IMG/VR virus record: IMGVR_UViG_3300021584_000012
Span: 1-32,840 of that record
From: a virus
DNA length: 32,840 nucleotides
Direction: 5' to 3' (one strand)
Made by a program: the position numbers and the translations under genes
Notes under the pieces: generated by a model
Told to the model about the DNA's origin: nothing
Seen by the model: only the letters and a program-made list of their open reading frames with translations
Databases searched by the model: none
Shown: positions 12,157 to 20,390 of the stretch, in pieces
Position numbering within the stretch: position 1 is the stretch's first letter
Layout of the letters: each line of letters begins with the position of its first letter

Positions 12157-13353
12157 ATGTCAGACGAACGGGAACATCTTCCGTTCGGCGGATCGAACGC
12201 GCACCGCTGGTTGCGGTGCGCGGCGTCCGTCAAGCTGTGCGCCGCCGCGCCGCCAAGCCCGCCGAGCGAGCACGCCATGCGCGGCACCCATGCCCATGCC
12301 CTGCTGGAACTGGCGCTGCGCGAGCGGCGGGACAGCGTGTTGGAGTTCGAGGGCCAGGCTCTGCTGCCGGGCCACGTCGAATACGACGCCGAGGATGTCG
12401 AGGCGGTGCAGAAGGCCGTCGATTTCATCCTGCCGCTGCTGCATGAGCCGGATGCAATCGTGCTGATCGAGCAGAAGTTCAAGCTGCACGAGGATACGGG
12501 CGGCACGGCGGATTGCGTGATCTACGACCCGGCATCCGAGACGCTGCGCGTCATCGACTACAAGCACGGCTATAAACTGGTTGACGCGGCGGCGGTGCAG
12601 CTTCGGTTTTACGCCTTGTGCGCAACGATCAACTGGCAGCACCCGGTTCGTCGTATCGAGGCAACTGTGATCCAGCCACGCGCGTTCGGTGCCGAGCCGA
12701 TCCGCACGATGCTCTACGGGCCGGCGGACCTGATGGTGCTCGACGGTGAGATTGACGAGGCAAGGGCGAACGCGCTGGCGGTCGAGCCAGAACCGACGCC
12801 GGGTTCGTGGTGCCAGTGGTGCGCGGGCGCGCCGGACTGCCCGGCGCTGCCGCGAACAGCGGTCCGCGCAACCGAGATATGGCCGGTGCACGGCGACAGC
12901 GTAACTGTAACGTTACCGCCTGCCGGTTCATGCCGCGATCCGCAGAAACTGGCCGAGACGCTGGCGCTGCTGCCCGTGCTGCAGGCGTTCATCGACGGCA
13001 TCGAGGACGCCGCCCTGTCGATGGCGATGGGCGGCACGAAGATCCCCGGCATGAAGTTGATCGAGAAGCAGGCTCGCCGGTCGTGGGAGAACGCCGAAGG
13101 GGCGAAGAGATGGTTCGCCGAGAACACCATACTCGACGAGGACGAGTACGCGCCGCGCAAGCTGCTGACCGTCGCGCAGGCGGAGAAGCTGATCAAGTCC
13201 GACAAGGCCGCCGTGAAATCCATGGCCGCGTTTGTCGAGAAGAAATCTTCGGGATTGAAGCTGGTCCCTGAGACGGCGAAGGGGGAGGCCGTGGACCCCG
13301 CCGCTGCAATGACTGCCACGGTCGGAGCGCCTGTCGCGCTGCCGCAACCCTGA
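12157..13353 (+). CDS. DUF2800 Cas4/RecB-like nuclease (PD-(D/E)XK)
   Basis: The 398-aa product matches DUF2800, a phage family with a RecB/Cas4-type nuclease fold. GTHAHALLE is at residues 43-51, a catalytic Glu is likely at 105 (LIEQKF), Asp at 119 (GGTADCVIYD), and D134-x-K136 (VIDYKHG) completes the PD-(D/E)XK core. C21 together with C219, C222 and C228 (C-x2-C-x5-C) has the spacing of the iron-sulphur staple of AddB-type nucleases. It probably makes 3' or 5' tails for recombination-linked replication. A ribosome site is weak (AAGAAGG further upstream), and the start is 1 nt after the preceding stop. Confidence 0.9.
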   Translation: MSDEREHLPFGGSNAHRWLRCAASVKLCAAAPPSPPSEHAMRGTHAHALLELALRERRDSVLEFEGQALLPGHVEYDAEDVEAVQKAVDFILPLLHEPDAIVLIEQKFKLHEDTGGTADCVIYDPASETLRVIDYKHGYKLVDAAAVQLRFYALCATINWQHPVRRIEATVIQPRAFGAEPIRTMLYGPADLMVLDGEIDEARANALAVEPEPTPGSWCQWCAGAPDCPALPRTAVRATEIWPVHGDSVTVTLPPAGSCRDPQKLAETLALLPVLQAFIDGIEDAALSMAMGGTKIPGMKLIEKQARRSWENAEGAKRWFAENTILDEDEYAPRKLLTVAQAEKLIKSDKAAVKSMAAFVEKKSSGLKLVPETAKGEAVDPAAAMTATVGAPVALPQP

Positions 13354-13369
13354 AAATCGGAGATCGAAA

Positions 13370-14113
13370 ATGTTGACCGCGATTGACCCGCGCATGAATA
13401 CGCGCCTGACGCTGGAGCAGATCAACTTCCTGCTGCGCAGCAAACCGATGCGCGTCGCCGAAGGTGGCGGCGTGCTGAGCGGCGCGGTGCGCCTGTCGTA
13501 CCCGAGCCTTGCGAAGCGAGCCAAGAACCTTCGCGACCCGAACGCCGAAGGCAAGTATCAGGCGGCCGGACTGTTCCCGACCACGAACATCGGCCCGCTT
13601 GCCGAGTTGTGCAAGAGCACGGCGCGCGCTGCGTATCCGAGCGTCACCGACCCGTCCATGTTCATGGACAAGTACAGCAAGAACTCGCCGATCAAGGACC
13701 AGGCTCTGAAGGTCAACGTCGCCGACGGTGGGCGTGAGCCGATGAAGGGCACCAGCGACGGCTATGTCGTCGGCCTGCCGTTCTTCAACGCCAAGTCCGG
13801 TCGGCAGGTCCCGTGCTTCAAGGCGGTTGCCGGGCGGTGGGTGCCGATCCTGCCCGAAGAACTGGAAAAGGAAATGTACGGCGGCGCGTGGGTCGAGGCG
13901 AAGCTGGTCTGCTTCAAGTCCACCACGTCGGCCAATCCCGGCGTGGCTCTTGGGTTGCAGGGCCTGTGGAAGCTGGCCGACGACAACTTCCTCGGTGGCG
14001 GGGGCGGCGCGTCGGCTGACGAGGGCGGCGAGGCGGTCGCGCTCGGGGTCGAAGACCCGAACCAGATCATGCAGTCCACGGCTGCGGCCGGCGGCAGCGA
14101 CGGGTGGGGGTAA
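13370..14113 (+). CDS. DUF2815-like single-stranded DNA-binding protein
   Basis: The 247-aa product has a beta-rich body (VLSGAVRLSYPSLAKRAKNLRD; KYQAAGLFPTT; GGAWVEAKLVCFKSTTSANPGVALGLQGLWKL) and a Gly/Ala-rich acidic tail ending SDGWG. It matches the DUF2815 type, which sits beside DUF2800 and family A polymerase in many phages and is thought to bind ssDNA like T7 gp2.5. The acidic aromatic tail is typical of phage ssDNA-binding proteins and would contact polymerase and helicase. CGGAGA lies 5-8 nt upstream of the ATG. An internal ATG (MRVAEGGG) could be an alternative start. Confidence 0.85.
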   Translation: MLTAIDPRMNTRLTLEQINFLLRSKPMRVAEGGGVLSGAVRLSYPSLAKRAKNLRDPNAEGKYQAAGLFPTTNIGPLAELCKSTARAAYPSVTDPSMFMDKYSKNSPIKDQALKVNVADGGREPMKGTSDGYVVGLPFFNAKSGRQVPCFKAVAGRWVPILPEELEKEMYGGAWVEAKLVCFKSTTSANPGVALGLQGLWKLADDNFLGGGGGASADEGGEAVALGVEDPNQIMQSTAAAGGSDGWG

Positions 14114-14117
14114 TAAC

Positions 14118-14405
14118 GTGAACCCTTACAGAAAAGGCGTGGAAGACTTGCGCCGAAGGACCGCGGCTGCCGTATGCCCGTTCGACCTTGGAACCAAGGA
14201 CGCGCAGCAATGGATGCAAGGTGCACTGTGGGCGCGGAAGCAAGAAGTCAAGCAGGTGCACCCCAAGGGATCGGAATGTTCGGATGAAGATTTATCTCGA
14301 TTTCGAAACGCGCAGTGCATGCGACCTGGTGAAGTGCGGATCCGCGCGTTACGCGCAGGATCCCACGACGGAGGTTCTGTGCGCGGCGTATCTGATCGAG
14401 GATGA
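14118..14405 (+). CDS. Small protein overlapping the polymerase start (RMF-like?)
   Basis: A GTG at 14118, 4 nt after the preceding stop, opens a 95-codon frame. Its first 45 residues (NPYRKGVEDLRRRTAAAVCPFDLG...AQQWMQGALWARKQE) resemble the small phage proteins related to ribosome modulation factor, with a CPF and a W-x-x-G-x-x-x-A pattern. The last 122 bp overlap the start of the polymerase in another frame. No clear ribosome site is seen other than GGGGG, which is 8 nt upstream in the previous gene's end. The gene fills the otherwise empty 170 bp between two genes, which supports it; the overlap counts against the full length. Confidence 0.5.
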   Translation: MNPYRKGVEDLRRRTAAAVCPFDLGTKDAQQWMQGALWARKQEVKQVHPKGSECSDEDLSRFRNAQCMRPGEVRIRALRAGSHDGGSVRGVSDRG

Positions 14406-16413
14406 ATGGGGCCACGGTTCCATGACCCTGTGGCGGCGGGGCGACCCGCCGCCACGAAACCTGATCGACGCCGTGGCCGCAGGCGCGACGATCGTGGCAC
14501 ACAACGCCATGTTCGAGCTGATGATCTGGACCTACGTTTGCGAACCGCGCCTTGGGTGGGGCAAGCTGTCTCCGCATCAGATGGACTGCACGATGGCGCG
14601 GTCGCACATCATGTCCCTGATGGGATCACTGGACGGCGCGAGCACGCTGCTGCGGGTCAAGGCCCGCAAGAACGCCGAGGGTCACGCGGCGATGGTGCGG
14701 CTGTGCAAGCCGCGCAAGCCGAAGAAAGGCGAGCCGACTGATGTGATCCTATGGAACGAAGACCCTGAGGATTTCAGAAAGCTGTACGTTTACTGTCCGG
14801 ACGACGTGTGGACGACGATCGACCTTGACAAGGAACTGCCGCCGTTCAGCGACGGAGAGCGCGAGGTCTACCATTTTGATCTTGTTGTGAACCTGCGCGG
14901 CTTCCGTCTCGATACGGAACTGATGCGCAAGGCCGACGCATTCCTGGACGAGGCGAAGCGCCGCGTCGATGTCGAGTTGTGCGCGCTGACGGACGGCGCT
15001 GTGGCGAAGGCCACGCAGCTTGAAAGCATCAAGACGTGGCTGCGCGGGCGCGGCATCCCGGTCGAGAGCATGAGCAAGGGCGATGTCGAGGACATCATCG
15101 ACCACGCCCGGCTGTTCGAGGACGAACTGGCCGAGCGCGTCGTGACGCTGCGCCGGCTCGGGGCAAAGGCGACCAGTCTGGCGAAGTACGGGGCGGGTCT
15201 GCGCTGCGTGAACTTCGACGAGCGGGCGCGCGGCCTGCTGGTTTACCACAAGGCCAGCACCGGCCGGTGGGCCGGGTCGCTGTACCAGCCGCACAACCTT
15301 GAGCGCATAGACCCCGACGAAGACGGGCCGCTGATCGAGAACATGCTGCACATCCTGCGGAACGCCGCTTCGCCGGCCGATGCCGTGGACTGGTGCGAAC
15401 TGCTCGGCTACGTGCCGATGCGCGCGATCGGCAAGTGCACCCGCGCGATGATCGTCGCCGAGGACGGCAAGGAACTGATCGGCTGCGACTACTCGAACGT
15501 CGAGGGGCGCGGCTCGGCGTGGCTGGCCGGCGAGACGTGGAAGACCGAGGCGTTCCGCGAATACGACGCGGGGATCGGGCCGGACCTGTACAAGCTGTCA
15601 TACAGCAAGTCGTTCGGCGAGCCGGTCGAGAGCATCGGCAAGGGGCCGAAGCGCCAGATCGGCAAGGTGCAGGAACTGTTCCTCGGCTACCAGGGTGCGG
15701 TCGGCGCGTTCCTGTCCGGCGCTGCGAACTACGGGTTCAAGCCGGACGCCATCGCGCGAGTCGTGATGCCGACCGCCGACCCTGTGATGTGGGAGAAGTC
15801 GCGGGTCAAGTTCGAGAACAGCGCGAAGTTCGGGCTGTCCGAAGATGTGTGGACCTCGCTGCGCTACGTCGTGGACGGCTGGCGAGCCGGCCACCCGCGC
15901 ACGGTTCAGTCGTGGTGGGACGTGCAGGACGCCGTGGTCGAGGCCGTCAGCGAGCCGGGCCAGATGGTCCAGCTACTCGGCGGCAAGGTCAGGATGTACT
16001 GCGCACGCAACCGCAAGTTCCTGCACATCTATCTGCCGAGCGGCAGGCCGCTGTCATATTTTTACCCGCGCATCCGCGAGACGAAGGAAGCCGGCCGTAT
16101 TCGGCGGCAGGTCATCGTCGAGGGAGGGGACAGCCGCTTGAACAAGTGGGGCGATGTGTCGCTCTACGGCGGGCTGATATGGGAGAACATCATCCAGGGT
16201 TTGTGCCGCGATCTGCTTGTGTTCGGCATGATGAACTGCGAGCGCGCCGGCTACCCGGTTGTGCTCCATGTCCATGATGAAGGCGTGTTCGAGGTTCTGA
16301 TCGGCACCGGGGACAAGGCTGAAGTGCAGGAACTCATGGCCGTGCTGCCGTCTTGGGCTGCCGGCTTCCCGTTAACCAGCGCCGCGTGGCGCGACAGGAG
16401 GTTTGTGAAATGA
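14284..16413 (+). CDS. Family A DNA polymerase with 3'-5' exonuclease domain
   Basis: The 709-aa product copies the phage genome. The N-terminus (YLDFET, D6 and E8) is motif Exo I of a DEDD proofreading exonuclease. Polymerase motif A is DYSNVEGR (402-409), motif B R457-x3-K461-x7-Y469-x-G471, and motif C HDE at 664-666. No 5'-nuclease domain is present, as usual for phage PolA. The start at 14284 gives the family-like N-terminus; a longer frame from 14188 has no support. Its stop overlaps the next ATG (ATGA). Confidence 0.95.
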   Translation: MKIYLDFETRSACDLVKCGSARYAQDPTTEVLCAAYLIEDEWGHGSMTLWRRGDPPPRNLIDAVAAGATIVAHNAMFELMIWTYVCEPRLGWGKLSPHQMDCTMARSHIMSLMGSLDGASTLLRVKARKNAEGHAAMVRLCKPRKPKKGEPTDVILWNEDPEDFRKLYVYCPDDVWTTIDLDKELPPFSDGEREVYHFDLVVNLRGFRLDTELMRKADAFLDEAKRRVDVELCALTDGAVAKATQLESIKTWLRGRGIPVESMSKGDVEDIIDHARLFEDELAERVVTLRRLGAKATSLAKYGAGLRCVNFDERARGLLVYHKASTGRWAGSLYQPHNLERIDPDEDGPLIENMLHILRNAASPADAVDWCELLGYVPMRAIGKCTRAMIVAEDGKELIGCDYSNVEGRGSAWLAGETWKTEAFREYDAGIGPDLYKLSYSKSFGEPVESIGKGPKRQIGKVQELFLGYQGAVGAFLSGAANYGFKPDAIARVVMPTADPVMWEKSRVKFENSAKFGLSEDVWTSLRYVVDGWRAGHPRTVQSWWDVQDAVVEAVSEPGQMVQLLGGKVRMYCARNRKFLHIYLPSGRPLSYFYPRIRETKEAGRIRRQVIVEGGDSRLNKWGDVSLYGGLIWENIIQGLCRDLLVFGMMNCERAGYPVVLHVHDEGVFEVLIGTGDKAEVQELMAVLPSWAAGFPLTSAAWRDRRFVK

Positions 16414-16616
16414 ACCGCTACTACTACGAGACTACGGAAGATGTGCGCGGGCGATGGTTCGTGTTCGACCGCAAGCGCGGACACCCGGCGGTCGGCGAAA
16501 CGAAAGCCATCAAGGCTGTCGCCATGTGCTTCAACCGGGACGACGCCGAACGGATTGTCGATGCGCTGAACCTTGCGGTCGAAATCGCTATTGACCGGCA
16601 GGCGAAACGCGCATAA
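16410..16616 (+). CDS. Small unknown protein (68 aa)
   Basis: AGGAGG is 8-9 nt upstream of the ATG, which overlaps the polymerase stop (ATGA). The product starts with a Tyr-rich beta-type stretch (NRYYYETTEDVRGRWFVFDRKRG) and ends in a helix (NRDDAERIVDALNLAVEIAI). This beta-beta-alpha arrangement is common in small phage proteins with no known role. The -35 box of the next promoter lies in its last codons. Confidence 0.72.
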   Translation: MNRYYYETTEDVRGRWFVFDRKRGHPAVGETKAIKAVAMCFNRDDAERIVDALNLAVEIAIDRQAKRA

Positions 16617-16626
16617 ACATTTATGC
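16591..16626 (+). promoter_or_regulatory. Promoter with palindromic operator, site 4 (before primase pair)
   Basis: TTGACC (16591-16596), 15 nt, CATAAA (16612-16617); palindrome GCATAA-ACAT-TTATGC at 16611-16626. The two central bases are CA, so the arms extend to a perfect 7-base GCATAAA-CA-TTTATGC. Confidence 0.7.
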
Positions 16627-16642
16627 GACAGGAGACAGACGC

Positions 16643-16888
16643 ATGAAAAAGAAGGCTTACGAGGAACTGGTTCGGACGTTCATGAACCTGCCAGGTCAGG
16701 ACATCAAGCTCGAACAGATCTACCGGATCGTGAGCCGCGAGCCGTCGGACAGCTTGACGCCGACGCAAATGCACAGCCGGTGCAGCCGCGCCATTGGCGA
16801 GGCTCGCACAGCGCTGAAGCGTGAGGGCTACGTGCTGGCGCTCGGCGAACTGAAGAACAGCTACCGCGCCGTGAAGCGGGTGCGGTGA
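16643..16888 (+). CDS. Small helical protein (81 aa), possible winged-helix
   Basis: ACAGGAGA lies 8-9 nt upstream of the ATG. The product is basic and helical: MKKKAYEELVRTFMNLPGQDIKLEQIYRIVSRE, then MHSRCSRAIGEARTALKREGYVLALGELKNSYRAVKR. The order helix-helix-helix-two strands is compatible with a winged-helix DNA-binding unit. It is translated in close coupling with the primase-helicase (TGATG), so it could be an accessory or loading factor, but no family is recognised. Confidence 0.68.
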   Translation: MKKKAYEELVRTFMNLPGQDIKLEQIYRIVSREPSDSLTPTQMHSRCSRAIGEARTALKREGYVLALGELKNSYRAVKRVR

Positions 16889-18876
16889 TGCTACTGGACT
16901 ACGCCCTGGCGTGGGCCGCGCGCGGCTTCCGCATCTTCCCGATCCAGCCCGGCAGCAAGGTGCCGCCCAAGGGCCTGCTGTGGCGGGCCGAAGCGACCAG
17001 TGATCCGGCCAAGATCCGCGCGTGGTGGGCGTTCAACCCGAGCTACAACTACGGCGTGGCGGGCGGTGACGGCTGGCTGATCGTGGATGTGGACGCCGGC
17101 AAGAACGGCTTCGCGTCGCTGCTGGACGTGGACCTGCCCGAGACGTTGACCGTCAGGACGCCCGGCGGCGGGATGCACCTGTACTATCGCGGGCCGGATG
17201 TGGCGAACAGCGTGGATCGCGTGGCGCCCGGCATCGACATCCGATCGAAGGGCGGCTACGTCGTCGGCCCCGGCTCTGTGTTTGACGACGCCGACGGGGC
17301 CAAGGGGTACCGCGGCGCGTACACGCTGGTCGAGGACCGGCAGGCCGCTGCTGCGCCGGCCAGCTTTATCCTGCAATGCGGGGAGCCGAAGCAGCGCGAC
17401 CGCGCGGCGGCCGTCAGCGTGGACGATCCCGACGACATCGTGTTCGCCATCCACTATCTCGAGAAGGATGCGCCCGCTGCGGTCGAGGGGCGGGGCGGGA
17501 ACAACACAACCTATGCCGTGGCGGCCCGGCTGATCGAGATCGGCGTGTCGGGCGAGCGCGCGGCCGAACTGATGGCTGAGCACTGGAACCCGCGCTGTTC
17601 GCCGCCGTGGGACATCGCCGAGCTTGTGACGATCTGCGGCAATGCGGCGAACTACGCACTGGCCCGGCAGGGGTCCGGTGGCGTGTCATCGCTGAAGGAC
17701 CAAGCCGGCGAGCCGGTCACGCTGCCAGCCCCGTCGTCGCGCGGGAAGTTCGACAGCGTGTTTCAGAAGCGCAAGCTCACGCCGATCGAGAATATTCCTG
17801 CGCGTGAGTGGGTGATGCACAGGCTGCTGCTGCGGCGCGAGACGACCGTGCTGGCCGGCGCGGGCGGCGTCGGCAAGTCGGCGCTGTCGCTGGCGATCGC
17901 TGCGCACGGCGCGGTCGGCCGACCGTTCGGGAACTACCATGTGCCCCGCCCGTTCAAGACCGTGATCTACAACCTCGAAGATGACCGGCACGAGATGGAA
18001 GCGCGGCTGTACGCGACATGCGCGATCTACGGTCTGGATGTCGCCGAGGTCGAGCGGAACGTTCTGCTGTGGCCGGGTCGCGAGATGCGGTTCCGGCTGA
18101 TGGACAAGAACCACCAGGTCGTGATGGCCGATGTGCAGGAATTGGCGAGGCTGATCAAAGGCGAGAGCTTCGACGTGCTGACCCTTGACCCGCTGGTGAG
18201 CCTGCACCACGAGGAAGAAAACGACAACGTGGCGATGGGCGAAGTCATGGAAGCTGTGAACGGGCTGGCCCGCCTCGCCAACGTGGCGTCGCTGGTGTTG
18301 CAGCACACGCCCAAGGGTGTGCGCGCCGCCGGCTCGCAGGACGCAGTGCGCGGTGCGGGCAACATCGTCAACGCGGTTCGGATCACGGCGACCATGTACG
18401 CTGCCGACGAGCACGACGCAGCGCTATACGGGTTCGGCGAAGGCTACCGGGCCAAGTACGTTCGCATCGACGACGCCAAGTCGAACAACGCCGCGATCGA
18501 GACGAAGCCCCTGTGGCTGGAACGGCAAGGCTTCCCGCTGCCGAATGGCGACAGCAGCTACGCGCTGCGCCCGTTCGACACCACGGCCACGTCGGCAGGC
18601 GAGGGGCGCATGATGGCAACCATTCTGGCGAGCTACATGGATCGCCACGGGACGCAGCATCTGCTGACCCACGATGCGGCCAAGGTTCTGACTGACGCCG
18701 AGCCGTATTTCCGCGAGCAGGTGCCGGCGAGTGGCGACCTGCGGCACCTGAAGGTGCTGGTCGAGTTGAGGCTGGCGACACCCGTTGAGGTTGACGGCGG
18801 CTTGCGCGTCAGCGTTCAGACCAAGACGGTGCCGGGCGGAGACACGGCCCGGCGCTATGTGGTCATCGAGGCGTAG
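16888..18876 (+). CDS. Primase-polymerase fused to a RepA/DnaB-like AAA helicase
   Basis: The 662-aa product starts DNA chains and unwinds the template. Residues 1-150 form a bifunctional primase/polymerase (Prim-Pol) domain: LIVDVDAG with D67 and D69, GGGMHLYY with H97, and GIDIRSKGGYVVGPGS. Residues about 300-520 are an AAA ATPase of the RepA class: Walker A GAGGVGKS (324-331), Walker B VLTLDPL (D434), and a Q-H-T-P-K-G sensor motif near 472. The start overlaps the preceding stop (TGATG); a GTG one codon earlier is possible. With PolA, the SSB and the nuclease it completes a phage replisome. Confidence 0.93.
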   Translation: MLLDYALAWAARGFRIFPIQPGSKVPPKGLLWRAEATSDPAKIRAWWAFNPSYNYGVAGGDGWLIVDVDAGKNGFASLLDVDLPETLTVRTPGGGMHLYYRGPDVANSVDRVAPGIDIRSKGGYVVGPGSVFDDADGAKGYRGAYTLVEDRQAAAAPASFILQCGEPKQRDRAAAVSVDDPDDIVFAIHYLEKDAPAAVEGRGGNNTTYAVAARLIEIGVSGERAAELMAEHWNPRCSPPWDIAELVTICGNAANYALARQGSGGVSSLKDQAGEPVTLPAPSSRGKFDSVFQKRKLTPIENIPAREWVMHRLLLRRETTVLAGAGGVGKSALSLAIAAHGAVGRPFGNYHVPRPFKTVIYNLEDDRHEMEARLYATCAIYGLDVAEVERNVLLWPGREMRFRLMDKNHQVVMADVQELARLIKGESFDVLTLDPLVSLHHEEENDNVAMGEVMEAVNGLARLANVASLVLQHTPKGVRAAGSQDAVRGAGNIVNAVRITATMYAADEHDAALYGFGEGYRAKYVRIDDAKSNNAAIETKPLWLERQGFPLPNGDSSYALRPFDTTATSAGEGRMMATILASYMDRHGTQHLLTHDAAKVLTDAEPYFREQVPASGDLRHLKVLVELRLATPVEVDGGLRVSVQTKTVPGGDTARRYVVIEA

Positions 18877-18891
18877 GGAAGGAGAAGAGTG

Positions 18892-19206
18892 ATGGAAATG
18901 AGCGAGATACCCGAGGACATCCTGGCAAAGGCTGAGACGGTCTATGACGTGCTGGAAACTACCAGCCCTCACTATCAGGGATCACAGGCGGAGCGGCTTG
19001 ATATCAGGGTCATCGCCCGCGCGATCATGGAAGAGCGGGAGCGGTGCGCGAGGATCGCCGGTGAATACGGGACGCCAAATCGCTTCAGTGTTCCCGATGT
19101 TTGGCGAGACGAACAATCTCCGTCAGAGGTCTACGACATAGCGGCACAAGACGTTTCGCTCTGGATTGAAACCGCCATCCGCGACCTGGGAGGAAACGAT
19201 GAGTGA
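18892..19206 (+). CDS. Small unknown protein (104 aa)
   Basis: A strong ribosome site (GGAAGGAGAAG) precedes the ATG at 18892. The product is mostly helical and acidic, with EERERCARIAGEYG (residues about 48-61), a motif seen in many small phage proteins of the Ead-like accessory set. It overlaps the next gene by 8 bp. Function unknown. Confidence 0.72.
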   Translation: MEMSEIPEDILAKAETVYDVLETTSPHYQGSQAERLDIRVIARAIMEERERCARIAGEYGTPNRFSVPDVWRDEQSPSEVYDIAAQDVSLWIETAIRDLGGNDE

Positions 19207-19708
19207 TCTGGTGGAGAGGCTGCTGGGCGTCTATCGCGTGCGAGATTCCGCGACGCTTTCCGTGGAGGCGACGCCGGACAACGAGAACTACTTTGTGCAG
19301 ACATTTCGGACCACGCCTATCAAAGTCGAAGCTGCTCGCGAAATTGAACGCCTCCGGGCAGAGAATGACATAAACCGCGCTCATGCCGTCGAGCATTACG
19401 GATGGCTTGTCGAGGAACGCGAAAAGACTGCCCGCCTCCGAAAAGAGAATGAAGCCTTGCGCGGCAAGGTCGGGCGGCTCGAACGCCTCAACGAGTATCA
19501 TCATAAGCGCGCCGAGTTCGCGGGGCGGCACGTTCTCGCCCTGAGAGAGGCGCTGAAGCCGTTCGCTGAAATGTGCGCCGATGTCGAAAGTTGCGCTGCC
19601 GAGTATCCGGCAGATCATCCAGCTTCAAACCCTGATGGATGGTTTACAGGATTCGAATGGGATGATCTCCTCCGCGCCCGAGCGCTTTACGAAGCAGGGG
19701 TCAAATGA
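19199..19708 (+). CDS. Coiled-coil accessory protein (169 aa)
   Basis: AGGAAACG lies just before the ATG, which is inside the end of the preceding gene. Residues 45-105 are a continuous coiled coil (REIERLRAENDINRAHAVEHYGWLVEEREKTARLRKENEALRGKVGRLERL), and the C-terminus holds two Cys (MCADVESCAAEY) and an aromatic end (GWFTGFEWDDLLRARALYE). It resembles phage accessory proteins of the Ead/Ea22 kind. It is the last early gene, convergent with the lysis genes. Confidence 0.72.
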   Translation: MSDLVERLLGVYRVRDSATLSVEATPDNENYFVQTFRTTPIKVEAAREIERLRAENDINRAHAVEHYGWLVEEREKTARLRKENEALRGKVGRLERLNEYHHKRAEFAGRHVLALREALKPFAEMCADVESCAAEYPADHPASNPDGWFTGFEWDDLLRARALYEAGVK

Positions 19709-19780
19709 TCAACCCATGAACCACAACCGCGCTTGTTGTTCACCAAGTGGGGATCGGCGACACGCAAAGAAGGCGTGACT

Positions 19781-20149
19781 TCACCCTCCCGGCTCCGGCA
19801 CCCAAAAGCATGGCGGCTTTCCGTAGGGCGTGATGAGCTTTCCCTTGCCACGCTCATCCCGGCAGAGATGGAATTGCCCATCGGGCGAAGTCCGCGCCGC
19901 ATCAAAGGGGATGACAACCCCCTCCTTCTTGAGCCGCCATCCATCCGGCGTGCGCTCGATCTCGGTGCGCGGAACCGGGACAGGGAAGCAATCAACTTCC
20001 GAGCAGCATTCATATGGATACCAGCTATGCGCCCTTGCGTGGTAAGCACCCACGCCAAACAGGACAAAGAACACCACGAACAGAAAGAGAGCTGTGCGAA
20101 ATGAACCGCGACACTCCGGGGGCGGTGGTCCAAAAGGCGTGCCGAACAT
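19781..20149 (-). CDS. Exported Cys-rich protein of the HSWYPxECC type
   Basis: AAGGAG lies 8 nt upstream of the ATG. Residues 18-37 are a membrane segment or signal (TALFLFVVFFVLFGVGAYHA), then HARAHSWYPYECCSEVDCFPVPV starts the mature part. Further Cys at FHLCRDE and PPCFWVP complete a pattern common in alphaproteobacterial genomes and prophages (A-H-x-W-Y-P-x-E-C-C, then a second half S-P-D-G-x-x-H-x-C). The Cys probably form disulfides in the periplasm. Function unknown; here it closes the lysis cluster. Confidence 0.8.
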   Translation of the reverse strand: MFGTPFGPPPPECRGSFRTALFLFVVFFVLFGVGAYHARAHSWYPYECCSEVDCFPVPVPRTEIERTPDGWRLKKEGVVIPFDAARTSPDGQFHLCRDERGKGKLITPYGKPPCFWVPEPGG

Positions 20150-20159
20150 AGGCGGCTCC

Positions 20160-20390
20160 TTATTTGGGGAGGGGAAGGCCCATTAGCTTGTAAGCAACGA
20201 TTGTCAGACCGGAACCAATGCCCCCGCCGATGGTTGTTCGCATCCAGCCCGCGAGCTTTTCCATGCCGCGCCGCTCGTTTAGGTCGCGCTTAAACTCGGC
20301 AATCTCATCGCGCATTTCCCTGACATCTTCACGCAGGCGGGCAACCTCAGTTTTGGTTGCAATAGCAATGTCGCGCGTATCTTCACTCAT
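20160..20390 (-). CDS. Coiled-coil/membrane protein, holin- or XhlA-like (76 aa)
   Basis: Residues 10-45 are a charged coiled coil (TKTEVARLREDVREMRDEIAEFKRDL), and residues 52-71 a weak membrane segment (TTIGGGIGSGLTIVAYKLMG). This order (coiled coil, then C-terminal membrane helix) is that of XhlA-type holin accessory proteins. AGGGG is upstream of the ATG, which overlaps the preceding gene's end. Confidence 0.65.
   Translation of the reverse strand: MSEDTRDIAIATKTEVARLREDVREMRDEIAEFKRDLNERRGMEKLAGWMRTTIGGGIGSGLTIVAYKLMGLPLPK

Noticed and set aside
19709-19780. Hairpin CACGC-N7-GCGTG between the convergent ends
   Set aside because: Only 5 bp and no T-run on either strand, so not called a terminator; the rest of this 72-bp gap shows nothing clear.
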